DNA from: CAZSDU01 sp964605775
GTDB lineage: Bacteria; Bacteroidota; Bacteroidia; Bacteroidales; FEN-979
Assembly (NCBI GenBank): GCA_964605775.1
Contig: CAZSDU010000014.1
Coordinates: 1 to 64,000, forward strand
DNA length: 64,000 nucleotides
Direction of reading: 5' to 3'
The translations under genes were made by a program, and so were the position numbers. Below are positions 1 through 8,968 of this stretch, in pieces; position 1 is the first letter of the stretch; every line of letters starts with the position of its first letter. Under the pieces are notes generated by a model. It did no database searches, was not told where the DNA came from, and saw only the letters and a program-made list of their open reading frames with translations.

Positions 1-1
1 G

Positions 2-74
2 TTGTCCGACTAGGGGTCGAACCTAGACTCTACTGATCCAGAATCAGTTGTGTTGCCAGTTACACCATCGGACA
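2..74 (-). tRNA. tRNA-Gln (anticodon CTG)
   Basis: A full cloverleaf can be drawn on the minus strand. The acceptor pairs TGTCCGA with TCGGACA, the T loop reads GGTTCGACC, and the anticodon stem ACTGA/TCAGT holds the loop TTCTGGA, giving anticodon CTG for codon CAG. No CCA is encoded; the discriminator is A. It lies just upstream of glnS on the same strand. A CTG anticodon cannot read CAA, so another tRNA-Gln with TTG is expected elsewhere in the genome. Confidence 0.95.
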
Positions 75-83
75 ATTATATTG

Positions 84-114
84 CAAAGATATAACAGTTT
101 CAAAAATTACACAA
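84..114 (-). promoter_or_regulatory. Promoter of tRNA-Gln, Bacteroidetes type
   Basis: On the minus strand the -7 element TATCTTTG (84-91) matches TAnnTTTG exactly and a TTG lies 20 bases upstream (112-114). The -7 box is 9 bases before the tRNA 5' end, so the transcript would start almost at the mature end. The promoter lies between tRNA-Gln and the 3' end of glnS, so the tRNA has its own promoter. Confidence 0.7.
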
Positions 115-116
115 CT

Positions 117-1820
117 TTATTTATCTTTTTCCATCTTTGCCCATGAATCTTTGAGTGACACAACCCGGTTAAACACAAGTTTACCCGCAGAAGAATCAGG
201 ATCCAGCGAAAAATAACCTATGCGTTCAAACTGAAATTTATCAAATGTTTTAGCGTGTGCGACTGATGGTTCTAAATAGCCTGTGATAATTTTCAAAGAA
301 TCCGGGTTTAAATAATCCTGATAGGTTTTCCCTTCTCCGGCATTATCAGGATTTTCAATAGAAAATAGGCGGTCATACAGACGAATTTCTGCTTTCATAG
401 CATGTTTAACTGAAACCCAGTGGAGTGTGCCCTTAACCTTGCGTCCGCTATCGGGCATTCCGCTTTTAGTCATCGGGTCGTAAGTGCAATGAATTTCTGT
501 TGTTTGACCGGTTTCCGGATCCTTTGTAAAACTTACACAATGAATAATATAGGCATTTCTTAACCGGACCTCCCTCCCAGGCGCAAGTCTGAAAAATTTT
601 GCAGGAGGGTCCTCCATAAAATCTTCTTTCTCAATAAAAAGTTCTTTGGAAAAAGGGACTTTTCTGGTGCCCCCTTCGGGGTTTTCGGGATTATTTAGCG
701 CATCAATTTCTTCGCAGTGGTTTTCAGGATAATTATCGATAATGATTTTAACCGGGTTCAATACTCCCATAATCCGGTTCGCCCGTTTGTTCAGATCTTC
801 CCTAATGCAGAATTCCAGTAGGCTGACATCAATCACATTGTCTCTTTTTGCTACCCCGATAATGTCAGCAAAATTCCTGATGGATTCAGGAGTATAACCC
901 CTTCTTCTCAATCCGCAAATAGTAGGCATTCGCGGATCATCCCAGCCATTTACCTGTTTGGCTTGTACCAGTTCAAGCAGTTTACGTTTACTCATAATCG
1001 TATAACTCAGGTTAAGCCGTGCAAATTCAATCTGGCGGGGAGCATAAATTCCGATTTCCCTGATCAGCCAGTCGTATAATGGACGATGCACCTCAAATTC
1101 AAGGGTACAAATAGAATGGGTAATACGTTCAATGGAATCCGATTGCCCGTGGGCAAAGTCATACATGGGATAAATGCACCATTTGTCACCGGTACGATGA
1201 TGGGAAGTGTGGAGGATACGATACAAAACAGGATCCCGCATGTGCATATTCGGTGAGGCCATGTCTATCTTTGCTCTCAGCACCCTTGATCCATCCGGAA
1301 ATTCGCCAGCTTTCATTCGTTCAAAAAGATCAAGGTTTTCTTCAATGCTTCGCGAACGGTAAGGGCATTCCTTGCCAGGCCGAGTTGGGATTCCTCTTGT
1401 TTCACTGATTTCGTCAGCCGACATATCACATACATAGGCCTTACCCTTTTTGATCAGAATCAAGGCATATTCATACAACTGATCAAAATAATCAGAGGCG
1501 TAAAATAAGCGGTCTTCCCAGTCAAATCCCAGCCATCTGACATCTTCCATGATAGAATCAACATATTCAACATCTTCTTTAACCGGGTTGGTATCATCAA
1601 AGCGAAGGTTAGTTTTGCCTTGGTACTTTTTTCCCAAACCGAAATTCAGACATATGGATTTGGCATGACCGATATGCAGATATCCATTGGGTTCAGGGGG
1701 AAAACGGGTATGAACTCGCTGCTCATTAACATTATTCCTTAAATCCTCTTCTATGATTTCTTCAATGAAATTCAAGGATCTTACCTGTTTATCCGTCTTC
1801 TTACTATGTGTTTCTTCCAT
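117..1820 (-). CDS. glnS: Glutaminyl-tRNA synthetase
   Basis: Class I aminoacyl-tRNA synthetase that charges tRNA-Gln directly with glutamine in the cytoplasm. The 567 residues match the usual bacterial GlnRS length. The N-terminal catalytic core carries the HIGH motif in PEPNGYLHIGH (about residues 43-52), and the KMSKS-loop variant MSKRK lies near residue 276. The C-terminal third fits the beta-barrel anticodon-binding domains. The start ATG at 1820 leaves a short charged extension before the conserved core. It lies directly upstream of a tRNA-Gln gene. The presence of GlnRS means Gln-tRNA need not be made by transamidation. Identification is firm. Confidence 0.97.
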   Translation of the reverse strand: MEETHSKKTDKQVRSLNFIEEIIEEDLRNNVNEQRVHTRFPPEPNGYLHIGHAKSICLNFGLGKKYQGKTNLRFDDTNPVKEDVEYVDSIMEDVRWLGFDWEDRLFYASDYFDQLYEYALILIKKGKAYVCDMSADEISETRGIPTRPGKECPYRSRSIEENLDLFERMKAGEFPDGSRVLRAKIDMASPNMHMRDPVLYRILHTSHHRTGDKWCIYPMYDFAHGQSDSIERITHSICTLEFEVHRPLYDWLIREIGIYAPRQIEFARLNLSYTIMSKRKLLELVQAKQVNGWDDPRMPTICGLRRRGYTPESIRNFADIIGVAKRDNVIDVSLLEFCIREDLNKRANRIMGVLNPVKIIIDNYPENHCEEIDALNNPENPEGGTRKVPFSKELFIEKEDFMEDPPAKFFRLAPGREVRLRNAYIIHCVSFTKDPETGQTTEIHCTYDPMTKSGMPDSGRKVKGTLHWVSVKHAMKAEIRLYDRLFSIENPDNAGEGKTYQDYLNPDSLKIITGYLEPSVAHAKTFDKFQFERIGYFSLDPDSSAGKLVFNRVVSLKDSWAKMEKDK

Positions 1821-1843
1821 GGGTATTCAACTAGTATTGAACG

Positions 1844-1851
1844 CAAACTTA
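1844..1851 (-). promoter_or_regulatory. Candidate -7 element of glnS
   Basis: TAAGTTTG on the minus strand matches TAnnTTTG and lies 23 bases upstream of the glnS ATG. About 19 bases further up there is only a T-rich run and no clear TTTG, so the -33 part is weak. Confidence 0.4.
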
Positions 1852-1920
1852 CAGAAATTTTAAAAAACACGGGGTTTTTCATTTGAAATTAATAATTTCG
1901 GGACGTTGAAACTATAAACA

Positions 1921-2277
1921 ATGGGAAAAATTTTACTGGAAGGAATGGAATTTTTTTCTTACCATGGTTGTTTTCAGGAAGAACAGATCATCGGTACAAA
2001 ATTCGTGATCGACCTGGTCGTGGAGTTTACAACAGACCGGGCTGAAATTTCCGACCGTTTGGAGGATACTTTGAATTATTCTGCTATTTATCAGATCGTT
2101 AAACAAGAGATGGAGAAAAAATCCTATTTGATTGAGCATGTTGCAAGGCGAATCATCACTGCGCTTATCCATGAATTTAATCAGATTGGACATATAGAAA
2201 TCAAAATTTCAAAGCTTAATCCTCCTATGGGCGGCAAAATGAAACAAGTCAGCTTTATCAGCACATGGCCACAATGA
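1921..2277 (+). CDS. folB: Dihydroneopterin aldolase
   Basis: Cytosolic folate-pathway enzyme that cleaves 7,8-dihydroneopterin to 6-hydroxymethyl-dihydropterin and glycolaldehyde. The 118-residue length is typical. Family features include the N-terminal LEGMEFFSYHGCFQEEQ segment with the conserved Y-H-G, the central LNYSAIYQIV stretch that binds substrate, LIEHVARRI, and a C-terminal KLNPPMGG segment with the usual proline-rich turn. It starts with ATG about 100 bases from the divergent glnS start. No other folate biosynthesis gene is adjacent, although pabABC for the p-aminobenzoate branch is 40 kb to the right. Confidence 0.93.
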   Translation: MGKILLEGMEFFSYHGCFQEEQIIGTKFVIDLVVEFTTDRAEISDRLEDTLNYSAIYQIVKQEMEKKSYLIEHVARRIITALIHEFNQIGHIEIKISKLNPPMGGKMKQVSFISTWPQ

Positions 2278-2302
2278 CAGTATAACATTTGATTATTTTT
2301 TG

Positions 2303-2310
2303 TATTTTTG
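2303..2310 (+). promoter_or_regulatory. Candidate -7 element of tRNA-Cys
   Basis: TATTTTTG matches TAnnTTTG and lies 15 bases before the tRNA 5' end. No TTTG is present at the ideal distance upstream (the nearest, 2288-2291, is too close), so this is a -7-only assignment. Confidence 0.45.
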
Positions 2311-2324
2311 CCGTTGGTTTTTCT

Positions 2325-2395
2325 GGTTTCGTGGCCGAGTGGTTAGGCAGCGGTCTGCAAAACCGTCCACAGCGGTTCGACTCCGCTCGAAACCT
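2325..2395 (+). tRNA. tRNA-Cys (anticodon GCA)
   Basis: The acceptor GGTTTCG pairs with CGAAACC. The D arm contains TGGTTAGGCA, the anticodon loop CTGCAAA gives GCA, and the T loop reads GGTTCGACTCC. The discriminator is U, which is the known identity base for cysteine. CCA is not encoded. A terminator hairpin follows. Confidence 0.95.
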
Positions 2396-2405
2396 CATCT
2401 TTCTC

Positions 2406-2439
2406 AGGCTGTTTCATGATCAGGAAACAGCCTTTTTTA
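2406..2439 (+). terminator. Intrinsic terminator after tRNA-Cys
   Basis: A perfect 10-base-pair stem, AGGCTGTTTC with GAAACAGCCT, closes a short loop and is followed by a run of T. The T run touches the 3' end of the convergent mreD gene. Confidence 0.85.
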
Positions 2440-2952
2440 TTTTTTTTCGGTTGAAAACAAATATTCGCATAAAAAGATAAGAAAGATCGTAAAGGCGCTG
2501 CTAAGCAAAACCCTCAGAAAGGTTTCAAAGAATTCATCTAAGCGGAATATTTCGAGATAAAATAAAAAGGTATGATGAATTAAAACCAGGATAAGTGTAT
2601 AATAAAAAAACCATTTTATTCCCTGGTTTTTCAGTGAAGGGCATTCTCCGATCAAGGTATCTGGTCCGGAAGAAATGAAGTTGATGATAAAAGGCCGAGA
2701 AAAGCCAAGTAAAACACAGGATGCCGCGTTTAAACCAAGGGTGTGGGTGAAAAGATCAATGCCTAATCCAAGAAAAAAAGAAAGCAGTAATAATAACCAT
2801 TTGGAAATGGAATAAGGGAGTAGTAAAATAAAATAGATATATAAAAAAGGATTAATATAGCCTCCCAGGTTAATGTTGTTCAGAATCAAAACCTGTAAAA
2901 AAAGCAGTAAGAAAAATCTTAAAATATTGATTAAAACAGTTTGTGAGGTCAC
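2437..2952 (-). CDS. mreD: Rod shape-determining protein MreD
   Basis: Small integral membrane protein of the elongasome, which scaffolds MreC and peptidoglycan enzymes with MreB. The 171 residues are strongly hydrophobic with five or six predicted membrane segments (for example around residues 8-25, 35-60 and 105-130), as usual for MreD. Sequence conservation in this family is low, so the call rests on membrane topology and on its place 18 bases after mreC. In many Bacteroidetes mrdA and rodA follow mreD; here the block ends at a tRNA-Cys terminator on the other strand. Confidence 0.85.
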   Translation of the reverse strand: MTSQTVLINILRFFLLLFLQVLILNNINLGGYINPFLYIYFILLLPYSISKWLLLLLSFFLGLGIDLFTHTLGLNAASCVLLGFSRPFIINFISSGPDTLIGECPSLKNQGIKWFFYYTLILVLIHHTFLFYLEIFRLDEFFETFLRVLLSSAFTIFLIFLCEYLFSTEKK

Positions 2953-2970
2953 TTCGTTGAATTTTATTGC

Positions 2971-3801
2971 TTACTGTGACTTAAAAGATGCCTTCAGTTC
3001 CTCTTTTTCCTTTCTCATCAGATCTACCACCACTTCGACATAACCAAGGCTGTTAAAGTCGGTAGAAAACAAAATCACCGCCTGATTGAAATTTTCATCG
3101 TTGGCGATGATGAAGCTTGTTATCGTACCTATCATGATTCCTTCCGGGAAAATATCAGAATTTCCGCTGGTTATAATGGTATCACCGACCATCATTGTAA
3201 CATGTTTTGGAATTTCTTTAACATCACCGAAACGGTAGTTTCCTCCTGGCCATTCGACATTAACCAGTTGATTGTTTTTTCTGAATTTTCCTGATATATG
3301 ACAATCCTTGTTAAGCATCGACATAATCCAGCTAAAATGGGGGGACACAGAAACGACCTGTCCGACGAGATTATTGCCGATGATAACGCCCATGTGATTA
3401 TCAATTCCATGGATTTTTCCCTTGTCAATCATCAAGAAATTGTTTCTTTTATTCGTGGTATTACTAATTACCTTAGCATTGATATATTTATATTCCATTT
3501 TTATGAGGGAATCATTTCTGTAGAAAGAATGGGTATCATTTTTATAGAATGCTTCAGGTAAACGGGAGTGGAGTTCGGCCATTTCTTCTACAAGTGCTTT
3601 ATTTGTTGATCGTAAGGAAAAGTACTCTGAAATATTCCTGTACATGGAATTGACTGATCCGGTTAGGGTTTCGGAAAAAACAATCAGTTTATTTTCCTGG
3701 AACTCATTATATCTGAAATACAGCATCAGGGATAACACTTCCAGCAATAAAAAAAGGAAATAAAAATAATGCCTTCTCAGGAAGACGAAAAGATTCCGCA
3801 T
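2971..3801 (-). CDS. mreC: Rod shape-determining protein MreC
   Basis: Bitopic periplasmic scaffold of the elongation machinery. The 276-residue protein has an N-terminal membrane helix (about 10-30), a helical segment thought to dimerise (about 40-85), and the C-terminal beta domain with the family pattern MIDKGKIHGIDNHMGVI and later DTIITSGNSDIFPEGIMIG. It starts 8 bases after the mreB stop and is cotranscribed with mreB and mreD. The last 15 residues are highly charged. Confidence 0.94.
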   Translation of the reverse strand: MRNLFVFLRRHYFYFLFLLLEVLSLMLYFRYNEFQENKLIVFSETLTGSVNSMYRNISEYFSLRSTNKALVEEMAELHSRLPEAFYKNDTHSFYRNDSLIKMEYKYINAKVISNTTNKRNNFLMIDKGKIHGIDNHMGVIIGNNLVGQVVSVSPHFSWIMSMLNKDCHISGKFRKNNQLVNVEWPGGNYRFGDVKEIPKHVTMMVGDTIITSGNSDIFPEGIMIGTITSFIIANDENFNQAVILFSTDFNSLGYVEVVVDLMRKEKEELKASFKSQ

Positions 3802-3809
3802 CAGTTATT

Positions 3810-4823
3810 TTACTTAATGAGGAAGGTAAATTTATCAAAATTTTTCAAGGCAATGCCAGTTCCCCTTGCTACTGCGCGAAGCGGATCTTCGGCGACATGA
3901 ACTTTCAATTTTGTTTTCAGGTGTAATCGTTTATCAAGTCCGCGAAGCAAGGCACCTCCTCCTGTAAGATAAATTCCGGTTTCAAAAATATCCGAAGCCA
4001 GTTCAGGGGGGGTCATTTCAAGGGCATTAAGAACGGCCGCTTCAATTTTCGCCACAGATTTATCCAGGCTATGAGCAATCTCAGCATGATTAACGATCAC
4101 TTCTTTAGGAATTCCGGTAAGCAAATCCCGGCCATGAACAGCATAATCGGGAGGGGGGTTATCGATATCTGCCAAGGCAGCTCCAACTTCAATTTTTATT
4201 CTTTCTGCTGTCCTCTCTCCGACATTGATATTGTGTTGTTTACGCATATATTCTTCGATGTCGGAATTAAACTCATCGCCTGCAATTCTGATGGATTTAT
4301 TATTGACAATTCCGCCCAGGGCAATGACTGCAATTTCGCTTGTTCCCCCACCGATATCAATCACCATATTTCCTACTGGTTCAAGCACATCGATTCCAAT
4401 TCCAATGGCAGCAGCCATGGGTTCATGTATCAGTCGAACTTCTTTAGCTCCGGCCTGTTCAGCCGAATCTTTCACGGCACGTTCTTCCACTTCTGTAATG
4501 CCTGAAGGGATACAAATGACCATTTTCAGAGCGGGAGGAAACCAGGATTTTCGAATTTCAATCATCTTTATCATTTCCCGGATCATGTGTTCTGCGGCCT
4601 GAAAGTCAGCAATAACACCTCCTCTCAATGGCCTGATGGTTTTGATGTTTTCATGGGTTTTTCCATGCATTAACTGGGCTTTCTTCCCAACGGCTATGAT
4701 CTTTCCGGAACTCCTTTCAATAGCGACAATGGAAGGTTCATCAACAACTACTTTATCATTATAAATAATGATGGTATTGGCAGTACCCAGATCGATGGCT
4801 ATTTCTTTGGTAAACAATCCCAT
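3810..4823 (-). CDS. mreB: Rod shape-determining protein MreB (actin-like)
   Basis: Bacterial actin that polymerises under the inner membrane and directs lateral wall synthesis. At 337 residues it has the usual length. Visible motifs are the phosphate-1 loop IDLGTANT near the N-terminus, the central IDIGGGTSEIAVI phosphate-2 loop, and the adenosine-binding YLTGGGALLRGLD near residue 290. The first residues MGLFTKEIAIDLG match Bacteroidetes MreB. It lies 12 bases after purH on the minus strand, as in many Bacteroidetes, and heads mreBCD. Confidence 0.97.
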   Translation of the reverse strand: MGLFTKEIAIDLGTANTIIIYNDKVVVDEPSIVAIERSSGKIIAVGKKAQLMHGKTHENIKTIRPLRGGVIADFQAAEHMIREMIKMIEIRKSWFPPALKMVICIPSGITEVEERAVKDSAEQAGAKEVRLIHEPMAAAIGIGIDVLEPVGNMVIDIGGGTSEIAVIALGGIVNNKSIRIAGDEFNSDIEEYMRKQHNINVGERTAERIKIEVGAALADIDNPPPDYAVHGRDLLTGIPKEVIVNHAEIAHSLDKSVAKIEAAVLNALEMTPPELASDIFETGIYLTGGGALLRGLDKRLHLKTKLKVHVAEDPLRAVARGTGIALKNFDKFTFLIK

Positions 4824-4835
4824 GTTTATGAAATT

Positions 4836-6362
4836 TTAATGTTTAAAATGCCTTGTCCCGGTAAACACCATGGACATATCATGTTCGTTGCAAAAGTTAA
4901 TAGAGGCATCATCCCTTATCGATCCTCCGGGCTGAATAACAGATGTAATCCCAGCGTTGAACGCGATTTCAACAGAATCAGCGAAGGGAAAAAAGGCATC
5001 GGATGCCATGACGCTTCCCTGTGTATCGAACCCGAAAGATAAAGCCTTACTAATGGCCTGTTTTAATGCATCAACCCGGGAAGTTTGTCCCACGCCACAC
5101 CCAATTAACTGATGATTTTTAGTCAACACAATGGTATTTGATTTTAAATGCTTTACAATTTTATTGGCAAATATCAATTCCGTACACTCCTGTTGATTCG
5201 GTTTTTTTCTGGTCACACATATAAAATCACTTTCACTTTCTGAAGAAAAATCTCTATCCTGTTCAAGAATTCCGTTCAGTACAGACTTTATTTGGCGCCC
5301 AGGAAACTTAAAAGAATGCTTTTGCAAAATTATTCTATTTTTTCTTGATTTTAAGCGTTCAATCGCATCATTTTCGTAGTTTTCGGTAATTAAAATTTCA
5401 AAAAAGAGCTTATCTATTTCTGAGGCTGTTTCGTTATCGATTATACGGTTAACAATAATAACACCACCGTAAGCTGAAACAGGGTCGCAGGCCAAAGCGT
5501 CAAGATAAGCCTGTTTCAGGGAAGGACGGCAGGCGACTCCACAAGCGTTGGTATGCTTAATGATGACAACGCATGGATCATCAAATTCACTGATAAGTTG
5601 GAAAGCGGCATCAATATCGACAAGATTATTGTAGGAAAGCTCTTTGCCGTGTAACTGTGAAAATGCACTTGACAGGTTCCCGTGGAAAATTCCTTTTTGA
5701 TGTGGGTTTTCACCATACCTTAAAGGATGATTTTCAGTGATGCTTTGTTTGAAAACCGGAATTTTTTCTTCCCTGTTGAAATAATTAAAAATACAGCTAT
5801 CATAATGAGAAGAAATGTTAAACGCCTGGGTTGCAAAATATTTTCTTTCGGTGATACTGCAAAAACCTCTTTTCTTTTCAAGCAAATCAAGAAGCTGATG
5901 ATAAAAACCGGCAGCGGGAATCACCAGAACATGCTGATAATTTTTCGCCGCTGCCCGGATAAGCGATATGCCGCCAATATCAATTTTTTCAATTATTTCT
6001 GTTTCCGTTGCCCCGGATTCAAGGGTCTTTTCAAAAGGGTACAGGTCAACAATAACCAGATCAAATGAGGGTAAATTATACGTTTTCATCTCATTCACAT
6101 CAGACGGTTGATCCCTTCTCCAAAGAATTCCACCAAATACTTTTGGATGTAGGGTTTTAACCCGGCCACCAAGAATCGAGGGGTAGGACGTCAAAGACTC
6201 AATAGAGGTAACCTTTATTCCTTTTTTCATTAAAAACTCCCAGGTGCCACCAGTTGAAAACAACTGAATATTTAATTTTTCAAGTTTCCTGGAAATTTCT
6301 TCAATATGATCCTTGGCATAAACAGATATTAATGCTGTTTTGATTTTTATTTCATCTGTCAT
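4836..6362 (-). CDS. purH: Bifunctional AICAR transformylase / IMP cyclohydrolase
   Basis: Catalyses the last two steps of purine synthesis: formyl transfer from 10-formyl-tetrahydrofolate to AICAR, then ring closure to IMP. The 508 residues hold an N-terminal MGS-like cyclohydrolase domain (about 1-200; FSTGGTWEFL, GRVKTLHPKVFGGIL) and the C-terminal transformylase domain with LRYGENPHQKG and the catalytic KHTNACGVA segment. The ending AGITSVIQPGGSIRD followed by FTGTRHFKH is typical. It stands upstream of mreB in the same direction. The N- and C-terminal parts are complete. Confidence 0.97.
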   Translation of the reverse strand: MTDEIKIKTALISVYAKDHIEEISRKLEKLNIQLFSTGGTWEFLMKKGIKVTSIESLTSYPSILGGRVKTLHPKVFGGILWRRDQPSDVNEMKTYNLPSFDLVIVDLYPFEKTLESGATETEIIEKIDIGGISLIRAAAKNYQHVLVIPAAGFYHQLLDLLEKKRGFCSITERKYFATQAFNISSHYDSCIFNYFNREEKIPVFKQSITENHPLRYGENPHQKGIFHGNLSSAFSQLHGKELSYNNLVDIDAAFQLISEFDDPCVVIIKHTNACGVACRPSLKQAYLDALACDPVSAYGGVIIVNRIIDNETASEIDKLFFEILITENYENDAIERLKSRKNRIILQKHSFKFPGRQIKSVLNGILEQDRDFSSESESDFICVTRKKPNQQECTELIFANKIVKHLKSNTIVLTKNHQLIGCGVGQTSRVDALKQAISKALSFGFDTQGSVMASDAFFPFADSVEIAFNAGITSVIQPGGSIRDDASINFCNEHDMSMVFTGTRHFKH

Positions 6363-6523
6363 GGTGATTCTAATTGTAACAATGGTGTTTCAAATGCGTC
6401 TAAGAAAAAATATTTTCAAATAAATGCAATGTTACCATTTTTAGACGGATTATCCAATCTCCTCAAAGGATTGCCAATTAAATATTATCTTTACATTTCA
6501 TTCATCCTGTTATCGGAAGTTTT

Positions 6524-7768
6524 ATGGTTCTGATACTACGCCTCATAAGGGAAAGCTATATATTTGCTTTTCAAGAAATTATCGTCAATAAAGTAAGAAC
6601 AATTTTATCCTTGCTTGGGATAACCATCGGGATTTTTTGTGTTATTTCCGTTTTTACGGTTTTTGATTCCATGGAAAGTGCGATCCGAAAAAGCATTGCA
6701 TCTCTTGGCAGCAATGTCCTGTTTGTCCAGAAGTGGCCATGGGCAATGGGGGGCGATTATCCCTGGTGGAAGTATTATCAGCGGCCGGAAGCTACGCTTG
6801 AAGACATGAAGGAAATTGAAAGGAGAAGCTTTCTGAATGATGCCGTTGCTTTTATGTCGCAGGTGAATAAAACGGTCAAATTCCAGAACAATTATATGGA
6901 AAATATTGGTGTCATGGGTGTTTCGCAAGATTTTGACAAGGTCTGGGGGTTTGAATTATCGGATGGAAGATACTTTTCGCAAACCGAATCGGCCAGTGGA
7001 AAAAGCATTGCCATTATCGGGGCTGACCTCGCGGATAATCTTTTCCAGGGGCTGGAGCCAGTCGGGCGAAAAGTAAAAGTTTTCGGAAGAAACGTGGAGG
7101 TTGTCGGGGTTATGAAAAAGGAGGGAGAAGATTTGTTCGGGAATTCCAATGATAAAGCGGTTTTTTTACCAATTAATTATTTTAAATCCCTAGTAGATCT
7201 GAATGAAATAGGAACAACCATCATTGTTAAGGCAAAGCCTCTTGTTTCCAATGAAGAACTCCGGGATGAGTTGACTGGTATAATGCGCTCCATCAGAAAG
7301 TTAAAGCCATCGGCAGAGGATAATTTTTCCATCAATGAAACGGATATTATTTCCAAGGGGTTTGATAATCTTTTCCGGGTAATTGCTACCGTAGGTTGGA
7401 TTATCGGGGGATTTTCCCTTTTAGTCGGTGGGTTTGGCATTGCCAATATTATGTTTGTATCCGTTAAAGAACGTACCAGTATTATTGGAATTCAAAAAGC
7501 GCTGGGGGCAAAAAATTATTTCATTTTGCTTCAGTTTCTTTTTGAAGCTGTTTTTCTTTCACTGATCGGAGGAATTTTCGGTTTACTGATCATTTTAATG
7601 TTGACTGTCATTATTTCCAACACCACTGAATTTCATCTGATTCTTACCCAGGGTAATATATTGCTCGGGGTGGGGGTATCCGCCCTAATTGGTTTGATTT
7701 CCGGAATTGTACCTGCTTATTCAGCTTCAAGGCTTGATCCCGTGGAGGCGATGAGAACGGCTATTTAA
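6524..7768 (+). CDS. ABC transporter permease, MacB/FtsX type
   Basis: Inner-membrane permease of the MacB class, expected to work with a separate ATPase to move or sense cargo across the envelope. The 414-residue protein has one N-terminal membrane helix (about 20-42, after a short amphipathic start), a large periplasmic MacB_PCD domain (about 45-260), and three C-terminal helices of the FtsX domain (about 280-410), ending with PAYSASRLDPVEAMRTAI, which is the family signature. No ATPase gene is adjacent, so its partner must be encoded elsewhere. Cargo cannot be told from sequence. Confidence 0.88.
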   Translation: MVLILRLIRESYIFAFQEIIVNKVRTILSLLGITIGIFCVISVFTVFDSMESAIRKSIASLGSNVLFVQKWPWAMGGDYPWWKYYQRPEATLEDMKEIERRSFLNDAVAFMSQVNKTVKFQNNYMENIGVMGVSQDFDKVWGFELSDGRYFSQTESASGKSIAIIGADLADNLFQGLEPVGRKVKVFGRNVEVVGVMKKEGEDLFGNSNDKAVFLPINYFKSLVDLNEIGTTIIVKAKPLVSNEELRDELTGIMRSIRKLKPSAEDNFSINETDIISKGFDNLFRVIATVGWIIGGFSLLVGGFGIANIMFVSVKERTSIIGIQKALGAKNYFILLQFLFEAVFLSLIGGIFGLLIILMLTVIISNTTEFHLILTQGNILLGVGVSALIGLISGIVPAYSASRLDPVEAMRTAI

Positions 7769-8268
7769 AATGGCCAGAATTGGTTATCGTTCCAAATTTT
7801 CTCTTTTAGCTCATTATCCAAATCACTAAGGATTTTCAGGTGTCCTTTTTCCCAATCGGCAAGCCAATAATACAAGGATTTTTCATTGTCATCATCTGTT
7901 GCTTCTGCCTGACGGGAATAGACTTCTATGGCTTGTTTTTCAAAATCAATGGCAGCGGAAATTGCAGCCGCTTCAAAACCAGCAGAAGAAATTTTATTTT
8001 TCATGTCTGCTGTTAAAATCAGTTTTGTAAACGCTTCTTGTTCAAGATCCGGAAGTTCCATTTTCATAAAGTGATGGTTCTTTTCAAAGGCAAGGTATTG
8101 ATCTGAAAGGAATGTGACGTGCTTGGTCTCCTCGTCAGCCATGGTAAGAAAGATATGCTGAATTTCTTCATTGTGAGATTGATTGGCTACCGTTGAATAA
8201 AAAGCATGGCCCCGTTTTTCCATCAGAATAGCCATTTTAAGGATTTCAAGGGTTTTTGGTGTTTCCAT
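7765..8268 (-). CDS. Ferritin-like / rubrerythrin-type diiron protein
   Basis: Four-helix ferritin-like protein of 167 residues. The helices carry diiron ligand motifs: EKRGHAFY near residue 18, DEETKHVTF near 47, FEKQAIEVY near 110 and WEKGHLKIL near 140, the E-x-x-H pattern of rubrerythrins. No rubredoxin (CxxC) tail is present, so it resembles the YciF/erythrin subset. A role in peroxide or iron handling in an anaerobe is inferred. Its stop codon overlaps that of the convergent permease gene by 4 bases. Confidence 0.85.
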   Translation of the reverse strand: METPKTLEILKMAILMEKRGHAFYSTVANQSHNEEIQHIFLTMADEETKHVTFLSDQYLAFEKNHHFMKMELPDLEQEAFTKLILTADMKNKISSAGFEAAAISAAIDFEKQAIEVYSRQAEATDDDNEKSLYYWLADWEKGHLKILSDLDNELKEKIWNDNQFWPF

Positions 8269-8328
8269 AAGATTCGTTTTAAATTCAAATTTGCAAAAAT
8301 TTTCTTATATCGCTTATCAAGGAAGTTA

Positions 8329-8964
8329 TTAAGAACCTTTTTGAAGATGTATTGAAGGATTAAGATGTGACCCTATTCTGGAGGAAAGAATATCGATGGC
8401 GACTTTATTCTGACCACCCTGAGGCACAATAATATCTGCATAACGTTTAGTGGGCTCAATAAATTGCAGGTGCATGGGTTTCACAAATTTGTCATAATGT
8501 TCCAAGACCTGTTGGAAAGATCGGCCGCGTTCTTCAATGTCTCGCCAGATAATTCTCATCAGCCTGTCGTCTCCATCAGCATCCACAAATACCTTGATAT
8601 CCATACTTTTTCTTAACCTTGGATTGGTCAGGACCAGGATGCCTTCCACGATGATTACCCTGGAAGGCACAACCGGAATGCTTTCCTTAGATCTTGCACA
8701 GGTTACATAGGAATACATCGGCATTTCTATAGGCCTGCCTTCTCTCAGAGAACACAGATGGCGAATAAGAAGATTCCATTCGATTGAAGAAGGGTGGTCA
8801 AAATTGATTTTGGCCCGTTCTTCAGCTGATTTATGTCCGTTATCTTTATAGTAAGCATCCTGGGGAATGATGGTTACTGCTTCTTTTGGCAGTCTTTTGA
8901 TAATCTGGTTGACCACCGTTGATTTCCCCGATCCGGATCCGCCGGCAATTCCAATGATCATCAT
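8329..8964 (-). CDS. udk: Uridine kinase
   Basis: Cytosolic pyrimidine-salvage enzyme that phosphorylates uridine and cytidine. The 211-residue protein opens with the Walker A loop GGSGSGKST at residues 8-16, then has the DAYYKDNG lid region, the NFDHPSSIEWNLL substrate segment and the IIVEGILVL strand; all are standard for Udk. The start may be either of two adjacent Met codons. It is the last gene after the methylmalonyl-CoA decarboxylase block, 4 bases from the beta-subunit start, and may be read through from it. Confidence 0.95.
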   Translation of the reverse strand: MMIIGIAGGSGSGKSTVVNQIIKRLPKEAVTIIPQDAYYKDNGHKSAEERAKINFDHPSSIEWNLLIRHLCSLREGRPIEMPMYSYVTCARSKESIPVVPSRVIIVEGILVLTNPRLRKSMDIKVFVDADGDDRLMRIIWRDIEERGRSFQQVLEHYDKFVKPMHLQFIEPTKRYADIIVPQGGQNKVAIDILSSRIGSHLNPSIHLQKGS

Positions 8965-8968
8965 ATGT

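Noticed and set aside
6471..6493. Promoter of the MacB-like permease (TTG and TATCTTTA)
   Set aside because: The spacing is only 12 bases, too short for the Bacteroidetes promoter type.
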